A stretch of DNA of 64,000 nucleotides from Tolypeutes matacus. Taxonomy: Eukaryota; Chordata; Mammalia; Cingulata; Chlamyphoridae. Under the pieces are notes generated by a model. It saw nothing but the letters and a program-made list of their open reading frames with translations. It made no database searches and was not told the origin of the DNA. This document shows positions 34,865 through 47,890 of this stretch, in pieces. The position numbers and the translations under genes are program-made. The stretch covers positions 6,633,193 through 6,697,192 of the forward strand of contig JAKSZT010053769.1 in the NCBI GenBank assembly GCA_026826555.1, in the 5' to 3' direction. Every line of letters starts with the position of its first letter. Within the stretch, counting starts at the first letter, position 1.

Positions 34865-35058
34865 TGGCAAATAAGTTATAGCAGAGAGAGCACTGACTTG
34901 GAAATCAGGATTCCTGAGCTATAGAGTTGGAAGTGTTGCCACTATGTAACACTGAACTAATCTGTATGTTTTCTGGCCTCACTTCCCTACTCTAAAAATA
35001 AAAAGGTTTAGTTAGATGGTCACTAGAGTTCCTTGCATTGTAAATTAATTCTATTATT
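34865..35058 (+). repeat. MIR/MIR3 SINE
   Basis: 'agagagcactgacttggaaa', 'tctggcctcacttccctact', 'tagatggtcactagagttcc' follow the MIR3 layout from tRNA-related head to 3' block. Confidence 0.7.
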
Positions 35059-35059
35059 T

Positions 35060-38000
35060 CAAGAGAACATTAGTCAAGGAGCTGAACATCTGTTACCTGT
35101 TCATTGGAAGGATCAAGAACCTATTTAAATTCATTTCTAAAAATGTGAGTTAATATGATCATACAGGACTCCCTGAGGTTATCTGTTTAATTCATTTTGA
35201 CAAATCCTAGAATCAGCTGGCAGAATAATTTCTGAAATTTTCAAGACTCATTAGGCAAATGTGTGTGTATTTTTAAATACCATAAAGAATAGTGTGCAAT
35301 CCTCCCTCATTATTATATCTCCGTATCTATAAGAAATTAACAGTCCTGGAGTTGTTTAAACTTGCTTCCTGTTTTTAAGTTCTTAAAAGATATGGGAGAT
35401 ACAATTATTATTTTATATAACAACAATTATTGCTATTGGTAGACTCTTATTGTCTACGAAGTCATACCTCTGGCTACCTTTTCTCTAGAATAAATAACTC
35501 TTTCTTTTACCGTATTTCCCAATTTAAAGGATTTTCAGTGAAGCTAAATGGTCTAAAATGAATGTTCTGGGAACTTCACTGTATCACAGGACATAAAACA
35601 GAAATATGATCTCCTTAATCTTGATTCTATTTTCTACATGTTCCATAACTTCCTCCATCAATACACCAGAGCAGCTGAAAGTTAGAAAACTGTGGTACTT
35701 GTCTTCAAATCCCTTTGCACTTAGGTAGTGGGTGTGAAAACAGAAATGTAAGAAACAGAACATGTGTGATGTATGAATCAAAGTGTGGAGGCTCTTTGGT
35801 GTGAAACAATGAGATCCTTGTGGCTCCTGCTCATGCATCATTTGGCGAAGGCCTGCAGAGGACAGAGTTTTCAATGGCAAAAACAGTCTCCTGCAAATAG
35901 ACCCTTCATTCAATCCCTTGCATGAAACTTTACTGAGCAAAACAAAGAAATGGCTTTATCTTACCAACCTAAAATAGATACTTGCCATTGGATATATACC
36001 AAATGCATGAAAATGAATTTGTTCACATCATTATTTGCTTTTCTGCAAAATGAGCTTCTTTCCATTTCAGTTAAAATTCTTGACAAGTAACAAGTCAAGG
36101 TGTCACATGTAACACATGGAAACAGAAATAAATGTGGCTAAGGTGTGTTTTTTGAGGGTGTGACTTCACTGTTTTTTACTGAACTTGGGCTCCAAAATAT
36201 GATTACTCAGGTAGAATTCACACAGCCCAGACATCTGAATATAAATGTGTAGAAGGAATCTTTAGTTCAGAACTTTATGAAGGTGATATATATGTTTGTT
36301 CATAATGGCCAATTTTTTATAAATAATAAGTATTTCTATTCAGTTAGCCTAAATAGTATTATATATCACATTTCAAAGAAAATACTTCAGATATCAAGTC
36401 TTTTGCTCAGGAAATGGTAAAAATGGATATGGGTAAGAGAGGGTATAGATAAGAACATTACCTAGTTGTGGTTTTGCACAAATTTCATTATATAATGATT
36501 ATTTTCTGTTTGTTCCCAACTTTTCTTATCTCATTCTCCATGGACCTGGTTGTACCTTCTTTGTTTCAGTGACCCTGTTTTTATTTGCAGAAAATTCTTG
36601 TATCTACTATTGCAATTGCTCTAAGATCTCTAAATATTGATAAATTCTATTACTGTGGAAGTTTCTTTTTTCTCAGTAAACCCTACAAAATATTACGAGT
36701 CACTACTTATTACTCCAGCAAGAATTTCCCTTGGTGTTTGTTCAGTATTGTGGGTCAGTTTTCTAATAAGAGCCTCAGTGTTCTCTGGACATCTAACTCT
36801 TTGGTGATTGGAAAGGGTCAGGGGCCAGAATATTCTGCTTCTGATCATTAGGGCCAGGGTTGAAAATGTATCTTCCTTTGGATGGCCCGCATGGCAGAAA
36901 CCATGTAATTCACTTAAATAAGCCCTGACTGCCTATCCTCCCACATCCTGATCCTTATATCTAAAGAATTTCAGAAATGTTAGTGCAGAACAGTTTCACC
37001 ATTTCCACCTCTGATCCCGCCCACTTACTCCTGCCTCTCAGGCAGGTCTGTGGACTACCAGGCCAGACTGGTGTATATCATTTGTGCGTTTGTTGTTTCA
37101 CTTTTTCTTTCTGGGAATGTTGTGCCTATTTCTACAAGTGTACTCTCTGCTCTTCAAAGAGTTTTCTCAGTTTTCCTTCCCTTGTTCTCTGTATCCTCAG
37201 GCTGGTTGCAGCGGTGGGCAGGTGGTGGAAGTTCTGTTGGAATTTATGTATTTTTTTCTTATGTTTACAGATAATTTGAACTTGCAGTGCTGCTTCTCAG
37301 CTATTAATGCTGAAGCAATGGGTCTTGTGTGGATTATTTCTTATCATTGTTGATTTTATTGTTGTTTAACAGGGTGAGGGGGAAATATGGCAATAGTCAC
37401 CATTGTTCTCCAAACTCCCAACATTGATATTTTAAATAAAGATTTTATACCTGTTGCTGTGGAATTGTATGATACCAAAGATCCTATCACTTCTTCTGAA
37501 ATAAAGTTGCTCATTAGATTAATAAATATTAATATTCTTCTATCTTGTGGGTTTTTTTTTTTCTGAGGCACATATTGAGGTTATACATGAGCAAGCTCTA
37601 TAAACTGGAAGACATTTCATCATTGGCTCTTGTCATTATATCTCAGACATGTGCCTACTTCTTCCAGGCCCAGAATTTGGCTTCCCATTTCTGGTCAAGT
37701 CCAAGCCCCAGCTCCTCTTTATGGAATGAGATGTTGCTCTATTAGAGTTTTAATCACTAATATTTGGAGCAACACGTTTTGTGATCATATATGATTGGAA
37801 CATGCTATGTCTTTTTCTGATTATTAGAAAGAGTCCTTGGCAGTTAGAATCCTGTCTTTTTTTTTATATATCAGCTCTACCTCTGAGTAGCTATGCCTGC
37901 TAGAGTATATCTGCTTTTATAATCTTCCCTAAATTATTCTTTGGAAGAATATTGTGTATAGCATGACAAAATAACAAAAGGTAATTAACCTGGTGTTTCT

Positions 38001-38310
38001 TTGGCATCATGTGAATGGGGATTTATACTAATCAATGGCTAACATTCTTATAAACTCAAAAATAAGATGCCATCATTCTAACATGATAAAAGATTCACTT
38101 GAATAATCTGATTTCAGGGTGGTTTTGTATGTGATGGAAAAATGAGAATACTTAAAAGAGAAATCAGAATGTAATTTCATAGTCATATATTTAATATATT
38201 AAAATTTTGTACTACACTAAGAGTAGATTTTTAAAAATTATTTGCTCTGAGAATTTTGGCTATCTTACTATAAGTTTGGTTTTATGTCAAGAGTTTCTGG
38301 CCCTCTATAG
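35060..38310. other. Repeat-poor DNA
   Basis: No recognised transposable element or exon. The clustered, overlapping frames at 36,977-37,353 in all three plus frames show there is no selected reading frame, just few stops. Confidence 0.35.
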
Positions 38311-38314
38311 AATT

Positions 38315-38510
38315 TCTATTATATGAATATAATATATTCTTATATAATTATGATATTAATTAATATATTTATTATATATTATAACATTAAAGTATAATAG
38401 TTAATAATAAACTAATTTATACTAGTGTGGCATTCATGGTAGTATAGTAAATATAATATATATTAATATATTTTAAATGTTTATTATCATAAAAATAAAA
38501 ATAAACATGA
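38315..38510. repeat. AT-rich low-complexity block
   Basis: Almost pure A and T with many short ATATT/TTAAT palindromes. Confidence 0.8.
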
Positions 38511-38849
38511 TCTGTTTTTCATTGTATTTCATCATTCTCTGTCCTTCATTGTAATGAGCCATATACATCCCATTAGACTCTGAATTCTTTGAGTTCTGGT
38601 TCAGTATTCTGTATCTAATGGATATTTCCTAGTTTTTTCCCTTAAAGTATGTTCCTTAGCATAACAGTTCCTTAAAATTTAATAATCTCCTGCCCACCAC
38701 AACCTGCCAAAGAAAAACTGTTCTGTGCCAAATAATTTTAAAAATCCTAGGTTAAAAAAGTAAATACGTAGATTTCTTTATACTGGACTTCTCAGAATCC
38801 TTTATTAGCTCATGTGTGTTGTGAATTCCACAGGGGAGTTATAGTAGGA

Positions 38850-38990
38850 CTGATTGCATTCATTCATTCACTCAATAAATAAATATACATTTTCAATGTC
38901 TTCAGTGTGGCAGGTAGTGTTCCATTTATTATTATTTAAGCAGTAAACAACAAGGCATGCTCTCTTCTCCATGGAGTTTTATAAGTATAT
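38850..38990 (-). repeat. L2 3'-end fragment, antisense
   Basis: 'cattcattcattcactcaat' followed by 'aaataaatatac', then 'agtgtggcaggtagtgttcc' and 'ctccatggagttttataag' follow the reverse complement of the L2 3' end. Confidence 0.6.
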
Positions 38991-41900
38991 TTGACATAAT
39001 ATTCTTTTTCCCAGGAGTATCTCTTAGGAACAACTACTATTCTGCCCTAAATATTTTTAAATTAATATAATGGTATTATTTGTCCCTTCCTCCACTTTTA
39101 TTTTTACAACTGCTTACAGATACACAGACCCTTAATCACTACTATAATGGCTAACAAGTATTTATCGAGTATTCATATACTAATTATTATAATTAAATTA
39201 ACACTGAATTCACTAAATAAAATGGTGAAATAAAAGGGTCAATCCTACTCATCTCCAGCACTACTTTTGTCCCAATTTAATTTTCCATTATTTATCATTT
39301 TATCCCTAAACTTCCACTAAGCTTAATCTTTACATATCAGATTAGTTCCTTGGGTATGTATTTCCTTCTAACTTTCCAGGCACTATAGAATTACAGTAAT
39401 GCTGGACAATTAAGGGTTTGGTTTTTTTGGTGCCTAGTGATCTCAAGAAATTTTTCTGTGTCCTAAAACCAAGTCTGGTCAAAAGAAAAGGCAAATTGTG
39501 TGACTTATTTAGAATTTCAAATATTCCCACAGAGAATGTTGCTTGAAAATGATGTAGAACTGATAGTAGAGGCACTGGATCAAGAAGAGTCTTCATTACC
39601 AGAAAGGAAAGTGTTCCAAACAGTGGCGATCTACAGAGAGTGGCTGATGGCCGTTGTGTTGAAATTCCTGTTCTTACTCTTCATTGACAGAGAGTTGGCA
39701 CCTATCTCACTATGTCAGGAAATGTGTTTTTGACATTTGAGAGGTGAGAAGAGAGGCAGGAAGGAGACTTTGGGAAGTTTTAAATGATTACACTTAAACT
39801 CTTATTCTATAAAAATAATTAAATTGACTTAAAAGAATGAAAATCTGGCTCCATAGTTTGATATATTCTCTAAAGAGCTTAACATTTCTTCCCATTTTAT
39901 CTGGCAATGATAATATCAATCACATGCATTTAGCGTGAAGTGAATATTCAATGGAATTAAGTTAGTGGGGCCTTATGCTCTGTTATAGCTTTGAATAATT
40001 TATAAAAAGCTTTATGATTATGGTTTTTGAATTATTTTGCTTACCCATTAGCAGTATTTGACCAGTCCAAAAGACAAATTGTACTTTTATCCCTTTATTT
40101 CTGGATTCAACATGGTGCTGTGGCATTAGAAAATATGGAGTTTTGATGCTACTTAGGTTGGATGTTATCTTAAATTTAATTTATAAGTATTTTAAAAGTC
40201 AAAACTCCTTCACAATTAGGACAGGCTATTGTGCATTTGCTTTTGTGCATTAATTTCTATTAATATCACTCATCGAACAGTTATGGAACTAGTACAAGTA
40301 AACCTTTTCTCTCTTCATGCTCAGTGCTCCATATATAAACAAGGAGGGTGTGCTGATTCAAAGAAAGTGTTTTGTCAAGAGTGCAGCTGCCTAGTCTGCC
40401 CCACATGGGCCAGAAGGATAGTGGCCCTCAATTTTAGCTGGTCACACTCAGCTAGGGGAAACTTCCCTAACAAAACAGGAAAGCAACACATGATATAAAA
40501 TTTTATAAACTCAACAAAAAACAGGTTAAGGTGAACTGAATGCATACATGTAATACTCTAAATCCCCAAATTCAGTTTTTCAGGGAAAAACCAACCAACA
40601 AACAAAATCAATGCCAAAGCAGACTGCAAATGTTCTCATGGTAAGTAACTACCTGCTCATCTGCTGGAACGCTGGTGGAGCACATGGTCACAAGAGGCCC
40701 CTTCTGCTTGTTATCCTGGATTGGGGTCTGCATCTCCATGGCCTATACTGGCCCACATATCTCACAGATCCATATTCTACTGATCACTCCCTTGATCCCG
40801 AGCCCGTATTCTCATTGCAGAGTGCTTTGTTTATGTCTGCAATTGATCAAATACCATCTGTGAAACATCGACCTGTTTCGCCTGTATTTCTCCTGGCTCC
40901 AGTTATTTCTCTTCCTATTTTCTATGGCATAAATAAGTGCAGTTTTTGGGATGTAGACTTTTTTTCAAAGCAAATTATTCTGCTAACACTTAGCAAAAAC
41001 CTTTCTACTACGAAATGCCTTCAGCACCTGGGGTAAGTGGGGTTTTGTTGACCTCCCTCAATTTATGCAGAGACAAGTCAGGTTCTCACTTGACTATTAC
41101 CTGGAAGGCAATTTCTCCCTTATATTAATCACAAACTTTTGTTTCTCAAAATGTCTCCTGACTCTTGCTACCAAATCCACTGAGTTATAGTAGAAGGGAC
41201 TAAAATCATTCCACTTGCTTTCTAGATGGTTTTGTTAGGAAAGTGGGACCTGTGAGTATCTTTATCAGGAAGTTGGTCATTACAAACTACTTCAGGTTGT
41301 TGTTTGCATGAAGGGTAAGAGTGGGATAAAATATCAGTGATTTTATGTATCCTAGAGATAGTGTTGGGGATATGTAGCAGCAATGAATTAATATATAAAG
41401 TGCATTGAAGAGTGTAGGTCATGCGGTGGGTGCTATAAAGTTGTCAGGTATTATTGTTATTGTACTCTCTTTGGGACTATAATAGTGCTACTGATGCAGT
41501 AATGAAAGAAAATATATTTCCCCCTAATGTAAGCTTGTTGTAGAAGACTCAAGGAAGCAATTAGAGTTATCCCTGCCAAAACTTCAACTTGCTATTTAAA
41601 CTTCCGCCCAAGATTTTTCCTCCATGTAATGTCTAAAAACACTTTATTTATCATTTTTCTTTAGAGATAGTTTTCTTATTGTGGTTTTTTGATGTGGCTT
41701 GAGTCTTTCAGGGAACAGAAGTGGTAGCGGAAGGAAGATGTGCCTGCTTCAGGTCACTGTCTTCATCTGGGTTTTAAAGGAAGGTAATATTTCAAGTGGG
41801 CACAGCAGATAAAGGAACAATGGCACGAATGAGCTAACCTGAAGGTTTTATTTGAGTCAGTGGCATCTTGAAAGGTGTATTGGAGATGTAGCTAATACAG

Positions 41901-42300
41901 GCCTGGATTCAGAGTCTGAAGGTCTAAGGCTTGCTCCCATCTTGAGCTTTGTGTCAGTCATTTAACCTTTTTTTCTTCCCCCTTAAGAAAATAAAAATTT
42001 CTAACCCAAACTGAGAGGGTTCATAGGAGTGGTTAGTTAGGCAGGGATATTGAGTATCGAGATTCTGAGAAAACATTGGGATTCCTATAGTACTGGAAAA
42101 ATGTTAATATTTTTCTTGTTCATCAAAGTTCTCGTTTGTGTTCTGCTGGAGTCCATCAATATGACCCTATGTCTTCAAAAAATGCTTCAAAATGAATACT
42201 ATGAGGTGTCAAGGTAATGAAAGCAGATAAAGCCTGTTTCTAGTCAAGAATTAAAAAAAAATAATCTGGTTTTGGTTTTGATTAGAGTAATAATGTCTTC
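38991..42300. other. Repeat-poor DNA with unsupported open frames
   Basis: Frames at 39,500-39,733 (77 aa, acidic middle) and 40,611-41,036 (141 aa) are the largest. Neither shows a domain, signal peptide or repeat pattern that I recognise. No transposable element identified with confidence. Confidence 0.35.
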
Positions 42301-42304
42301 TAAA

Positions 42305-42530
42305 ATATACATAGTGTAATAAATAACTGATATATATGTGGCCTTTTATTGTTTTACATATGCTGGCATATGTTATCTCACTTAAACATCACAACAGCGT
42401 TATGTGAAATTGCCTGAGGAATTTAGATTTCAGAATGATTAAGTGGCTTGCCCAAGGCTGGGAAGTGGAATCAAAACATAGAACCTACAGCTTCAAATCC
42501 AGTCTCTTTCCAGTATCTTCCACAAGCCCA
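42305..42530 (-). repeat. MIR SINE, antisense
   Basis: 'tatgttatctcacttaaaca', 'tcacaacagcgttatgtgaa', 'gattaagtggcttgcccaag' and 'cttcaaatccagtctctttc' follow the reversed MIR. Confidence 0.75.
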
Positions 42531-43415
42531 TCAGAGACAAAAAAGACATAATTTCTCAGACTTGCATCTGCTGAATATTATGATCAATATGTGTGATACT
42601 GTGTACGACAAAATCTACCTAATGAAGTTGATGATAAAATACTGGTTCGTGCCCCCCCCCCCGACAATCCTCCAAACTACCCTGCCCCCAATTCTCCAAA
42701 CTCCAAACATTTCTTTTTATATTTGATAGGAAAAGGTCCTTTTTAATTTACTTGAACACTTTTCAAATAATATGTCCTCATGGAATATGAAAAATGAATT
42801 TGTGTTTTTTTTTAAACTCAATCTAGAATTGGTAATTTTTACATGATGTTCTCATATATCACAAAACAAATGCTCAAAAATATTTGGCAAGCAAGTGGAG
42901 GAATGATTTGAATTATAATGCAGCTGGCAAAGTTGTAGGCATCATTGGTAATTAAGTCCAATTTGACGTGTTTATCATGTAGTGCAAACAGTTTCTTTAG
43001 TTCTTGATATTTTACTGTGCCTCACCTCTTCATTCTATTCACTGGCCTTGGTTATTAAATGCTTAGCTCATTTAAATTGGGGGAAATTTACATAGCTATA
43101 TCATACATTTACAACATTTGCCTACGAATTTACCACATATATTAGTTCTCTCTAAGCTCTGTCAAGAGACAGAAATGAAAAGGCTGTCACAAGTCATATT
43201 TACACGATGCTTACTTATTCTCTTTTGTCTGCCTTTGGCCTTTTTAACTTGTTAAAGGCCTGTGATAACATTAAATGACTTTTAAGAAAACATGTAAGCT
43301 CCAGTCGTGCCACACTTCAAACAACAGATTTTCCTTTCTGGTTTGACCTCATGTCTTCATTGTGTTCCACATACTTCTGAGTGGACAAGCAGGTCTGGCT
43401 CAGTCCCTGCTGGAA
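42531..43415. other. Unassigned DNA
   Basis: Contains a C-run at 42,651-42,662; otherwise nothing recognised. Confidence 0.4.
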
Positions 43416-43419
43416 TGCC

Positions 43420-43575
43420 TATTGTAATACGTCACAATCATCTATTCACTTATTAGTCTTCCTCTCTAGACTGTAAAATTGAGTAGAAAAAGGGTCTTAT
43501 GTTGTTCGAATTTTTATCCCTAGCTCATATCATGGTGAATAAGAGACTGAATATCAAATCAAGTGAATTGGGTTA
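43420..43575 (+). repeat. L2 3'-end fragment
   Basis: 'cctctctagactgtaaaatt', 'aaaagggtcttatgttgttc' and 'tatccctagctcatatcatg' match the L2 3' terminal region. Confidence 0.6.
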
Positions 43576-43579
43576 GCAT

Positions 43580-43705
43580 TGCCATTCTCTCATTCCTGGC
43601 TCTTTTCTGTGGGCTGACTGCTCAGTCTCCACCTATGAAATGGAGATGATGATAATATTGTTCTCAGAGACTACTGCAAGCATTAATTAGACCGTATATT
43701 TGAAA
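43580..43705 (+). repeat. MIR SINE fragment
   Basis: 'ctcagtctccacctatgaaa' then 'tggagatgatgataatattg' matches the MIR core. Confidence 0.6.
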
Positions 43706-43809
43706 ATTTTTACAATCTGAAATATTCTTCAAAGGATGATTATGCTAATATCATAACTTTGTATTCTGCATGTTTTACTTCCCACACATATACTGTCAAT
43801 GTTTTTGCT

Positions 43810-44515
43810 TTTGTTCAGCTGTGGGTTATTGCAATAGCAACTTAATTATTCTCTATGCCTCCGTGCTTGCACTTTATTGCCCTCTGCATCTAGATCAACC
43901 ATTGAAAACCTAAAATGGGTTGTTGGTTCCTCACTTCATACCCTTCAACAGAAGCTTGTCTGTCTTCTAACACATCCCCAGCTCCCAGTCCAGTGTCTGA
44001 AATTTGACTTATAAGAGCCTTCTGGATGCATACGCGGCATCTGGAGGCCACCCAATCAGGGCACAGAAGAGCATTGTCCCTTGTCTCCTGCCCATCTCTC
44101 TAGCCTCCGGTCTCAGCCAGATGAAGACACATCCCCAGGACTGTAATGATAAAGAATGATGTGGAATCCCTCCAAAGAGCTTGTGCTCTTTGACACCTCA
44201 ATACCTTTGCATATACTTTTTCCACTGCTCATAGGTAGCCTCCTTACCTCACTGGGGCATTTGACATGTGTTTATCTTTTAGAATTCAGCTTACCATTGG
44301 ATTCCTCTAGAAAACACTTCTTTCAGTGGGCAGAGGCTTCCTGTAATTTGAGCTCCTACAGCACATTGCGTGTATACGAGTAATCTATAATTGTTTGCAT
44401 ATGCTTTTCCTTAACTAAATGATGAGCTCTTTGACTGGAGTCTGAAATACAATGTCCTGCACCTCAAATGGCACCTCATATGCCATAAGCCCTCAAGAAG
44501 TGTTTCTGGAATGAA
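43810..44515 (+). repeat. L2 LINE fragment, about 700 bp
   Basis: Follows the last part of L2 in order: 'gttattgcaatagcaactta', 'cctttgcatatactttttcc', 'cttttagaattcagcttacc', 'gatgagctctttgactggag' and 'ccataagccctcaagaagtg'. The frame at 44,156-44,383 lies within it and is not a gene. Together with 53.4-54.2 kb this is the best-preserved L2 in the window. Confidence 0.75.
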
Positions 44516-44759
44516 TTTTTACAAACCTTTATAATTATAGTTTCGTTAGAAACAGAATATTCTGTAGTTTTCTTTTAGCTTTTATTTCATTATTCTCCTA
44601 TTGTGGAAGTTTTGGAGATTCCAGACATTCTGCAGAGAGTCTTATTTCAATTGATTGTTCCCTTAGTACACATTATCAGGAAATGTGAATATCTTAAAAT
44701 AAAGTTTTTGATAAATAATGCCTTACAATTGTTCAATTAAATTAGAATGGAAAAAATAG

Positions 44760-44955
44760 CACATTTGTAAGGCTATTTGTGGGCAGGTGCTTTGCAAGCA
44801 TTACCTCACTGAAACCTCACAATCACCCTCTGAAGGAGGAATTGGCATTTTATATGTGTGGAAATTGAGATCTAATAAAGTTGAATAATTTGCATTTGCC
44901 AAATACAAGTAAAGGGTTAAATCAGTGTCTTTCTGATTTAAAAGTTATGATCTTT
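44760..44955 (-). repeat. MIR SINE, antisense
   Basis: 'agcattacctcactgaaacc', 'tcacaatcaccctctgaagg' and 'gtgtggaaattgagatctaa' follow the reversed MIR core. Confidence 0.65.
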
Positions 44956-45049
44956 TCCAGTTTGTTCTATCTCAGGTAAAGAGAGTTAAATTAGTCACAG
45001 ACCTTACTTTACAGTATGAAGTTCATTATCATAATCTGACCGTGTGGGC

Positions 45050-45165
45050 TCTTTTCCTTCCTTCCTTCCTTGCACCTGTCCTCCCTTCCTCCCTCTCTCT
45101 TTCCCTTCCTTGTTCCCTCTCTTCCTTCTATTGGTTCTTTCTTTCTGCCCTTTTCCCTAGTCTCC
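45050..45165. repeat. Pyrimidine-rich (CTTCC)n low-complexity tract
   Basis: TTCC/CTCC repeats. The opposing frames at 45,009-45,230 come only from this tract. Confidence 0.85.
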
Positions 45166-45299
45166 TGACTTATAAGTACCCACTCAGAAGTGTTTGGCAT
45201 AAATCCTTAAATATGTATGTATCTGTGTAAAACGTGTGCAATTTATGTGCATGTGTGACTTTAATTTATATAAGGAATATGTAAGACAGGGGGAGCTAA

Positions 45300-45490
45300 A
45301 CAGAAAAATGGATAAATAGCATTACTAAGCAATTCACAGAAAGGAAACTGAATGACTTTCAAGTGTATGAGAGATGCTTAAACTCACTAATATTCAAAGT
45401 GATATAAATTAAAATATCAGTATCCCTTCACTCTGATCAGAATGGCAAAAATTAAGGAAGATGGTTAATAACAAGTGTTGCCAAAGAAAA
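45300..45490 (+). mobile_element. L1 3'-region fragment
   Basis: 'gagagatgcttaaactcact', 'gatataaattaaaatatcag' and 'gatcagaatggcaaaaatta' match the L1 block that recurs at 16.3 and 31.1 kb. Confidence 0.7.
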
Positions 45491-45519
45491 GGGAATACAG
45501 ATGAAGTGCAGATTAGAAC

Positions 45520-45767
45520 AGATGTACTGAGAGACTGAGAGGAGGCCCAGAAAGAGACAAGCCCTATGCCTGGTTGCTCACAGCTGACCTCCGGGAGATG
45601 GCAGTTTCTGGCATCAACATTAGCTGACCTTGGTGAGAAAGCACCTTTGATACCTTGATTTGGACATTTCCTGGCCTCAGAACTGGAAGCTTTTACCCCA
45701 AATAAATCTCCCTTATAAAAGCCAATCCATTTCTGGTACTTTGCTTTGGCAGCCCTTTGGCAAAATA
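45520..45767 (+). mobile_element. MaLR/ERVL-like LTR, 3' part
   Basis: Homologous to the 3' half of the LTR at 57,785-58,426: 'cagaaagagacaagccctat', 'ggtgagaaagcacctttgat', 'ttttaccccaaataaatctc' (AATAAA at 45,701-45,706) and 'tttctggtactttgctttgg'. The 5' half is missing. It abuts HAL1 copy 2 with no gap, and its frames (45,409-45,771 minus) are not genes. Confidence 0.7.
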
Positions 45768-47789
45768 ACACTGTTTAAAGAAAAAGACAACTTAAAAGCT
45801 GTAGGATCTCATGTAACCCTGGCTGGTCCTTCTCTTAGCCCCTTACCAGCTTGGCCCAGAGTTGGCCTGGGCTTCCAGTGTAGTTCTCTGGTCCCGGTTC
45901 TGGAGGAAGCAGAGTTACCTTTGTGCAGATACTGGGAGCCTGTATGTATGGCTTTGTCTCTTGGGTGGTGAGCTAAGAAACTGAACTAGGACACTCATCA
46001 CCATCCCAGAACTTGCCCTGCTTGTAGAAGGCAATGTATAGACTTTCCCACAGAATGTTGTGGGAGAGCAGTCAAATCTTGGCTGCCTGGGGCAAGGGAT
46101 TGCTGACTATAGGACATACAGTAAAGTGCTAGAGACCGTGCAAAACTGTTTCTTAGGAAAGAGGGGCCATTCATATCCATGTAAAGGGGGATATTCTTAG
46201 GGCCATATGTATATGCCCCAGACAAGACACTTGCAGAAAGGATTAAGGTGGCCCCTATACTTTGGCCTAGAACTATTTCCTAAATTCATTGTATGGATAA
46301 GTTCTGAAGGAGAGTACTTGCACAGGTCAGTCTGCAAGGATGGAGAAAAGTGTTTTCTTTTTATTCTTTTTTTTGGGGGGCGGGGGTGTAGTTAGCTCCT
46401 GGAATTGAAGGAAAGCTCTATCACAATGCTAACTGGCTAGCTTAAGGGACACATTACTCAGAGTGTGAATTCCAGTGATAACACATTATAAAATCAAGAT
46501 GCCTATCTTTCAACAAAAGATCATAAAACATACAAAAAAAACCAGGAAGTGATGGCCCAGGCAAAGGAGAAGATTAAAGCATTAGAAACCAACAATGAGA
46601 AGAACCAGACCTGAGATATCCAGACAAAGACTTTTAAAAAATTATCCTAAATATGCTTAAAGAGCTAAAGGAAAACATGGACAAAGAACTATTGGAAATC
46701 AGGAAAATGCTAGATGAACACAAAGAGAATATCAATAGATAGATGGAAATTATGAAAAGAAACCAAACAGAGCTAAAGACCAGAGTAAGAGAGATTCAAA
46801 ATTCCCAAGAAGGGTTCAACAACAGATTAGAAGTCTTAGAATAAAGATTCTATGAAATTGAAGATAAGACAATTGAAATCTTCTAACCTGAGGAGCAGAA
46901 AGAAGAAAGAATGAAGAAAAGTGTACAGAGCCTGAGGAAACTATGGGACACTGCCGAGTGTACTAATATATACATAAATGCCAATTTCTCATTGGAAACC
47001 ATGGAGGCAAGAAGGCAGGGAGATGATAGAGTTAAAGTACTAAAGGCAACAAATTGCCAACCAAGAATTCTTCCTGAGCAAATCTGTCTTTCAAAAATGA
47101 GGGATATGTTAAGACAGTCCCAGATAAACAAAAGTGAGAAAGATCATCAGCACTAGACTGGCCTACAAGAAATGCTAAAGGAGGCTTTTCAGGTTTAAAG
47201 GAAAAGGCACTAGATGATAGATTGAAGCTGCAGGAAGAAATGAAGATCTCCAGCAAGAGCAATTACAGGGGTAAATATAAATGCCAGTACTACTGTATTT
47301 TTGTTTGTATCTCTACTTCTTACTTCCTACAGGATATAAAAGGCAAATACCTAAAATGTCATGTTAAATCAGGGGTTTTGGACTCATAATGTATAAATAT
47401 ATAATTTGTGACAAGAGATACATGAAGGTGGATGGACAGAGGGGTATGGGAACATAGTTTGTATATGCTATTGAAGTTAAGTTGGTATCAAAGTAAATGA
47501 GATTGTTATAGACTTAGGGTGTTAAACTTAAGCCCCATGGTAACTAGAAAAAAATTGGAAAGCATGTAAGCTCCATGGAGACAGAAAGTAGAGTACAGGT
47601 CTCCAGGGCTGGGGGTAAGGGGAATGGGAATGGAGAGTTAATGTAAAATGGGTGCAGGGTTTCTGTTTGGGGAGATGGGAAAATGTTAGTAATGGAAGGT
47701 GATAAGGGTACCACGACATTGTGAATGTGTTTAATCTCATTGAATGGTATGCTTGAGAGTGGTTGAGATGGGAAACTTTATGTTCCCAC

Positions 47790-47890
47790 AATGAGAGAGA
47801 GAGAGAGAGAAGGAGAGAGAGAGGAGGGAGAGGAGGGAGAGAGAGAGGAAGGAAGGAAGGAAGGAAGGAAGGAAGGCAGGCTGGCAGGAA
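47790..47890. repeat. (GA)n/(GGAA)n purine microsatellite
   Basis: GAGA, GGAGA and GGAA repeats in the HAL1 3' region. Source of the Pro/Ser/Leu-rich minus frame at 47,528-47,911, which is not a gene. Confidence 0.9.

Noticed and set aside
36977..37353. Overlapping frames of 74-100 residues in all three plus frames
   Set aside because: Three open frames over the same bases cannot all be real, and none shows a motif; the stretch is simply poor in stop codons.
40611..41036. 141-residue plus-strand frame
   Set aside because: No domain, signal peptide or composition pattern; a second frame overlaps it at 40,675-40,863, which suggests chance lack of stops.
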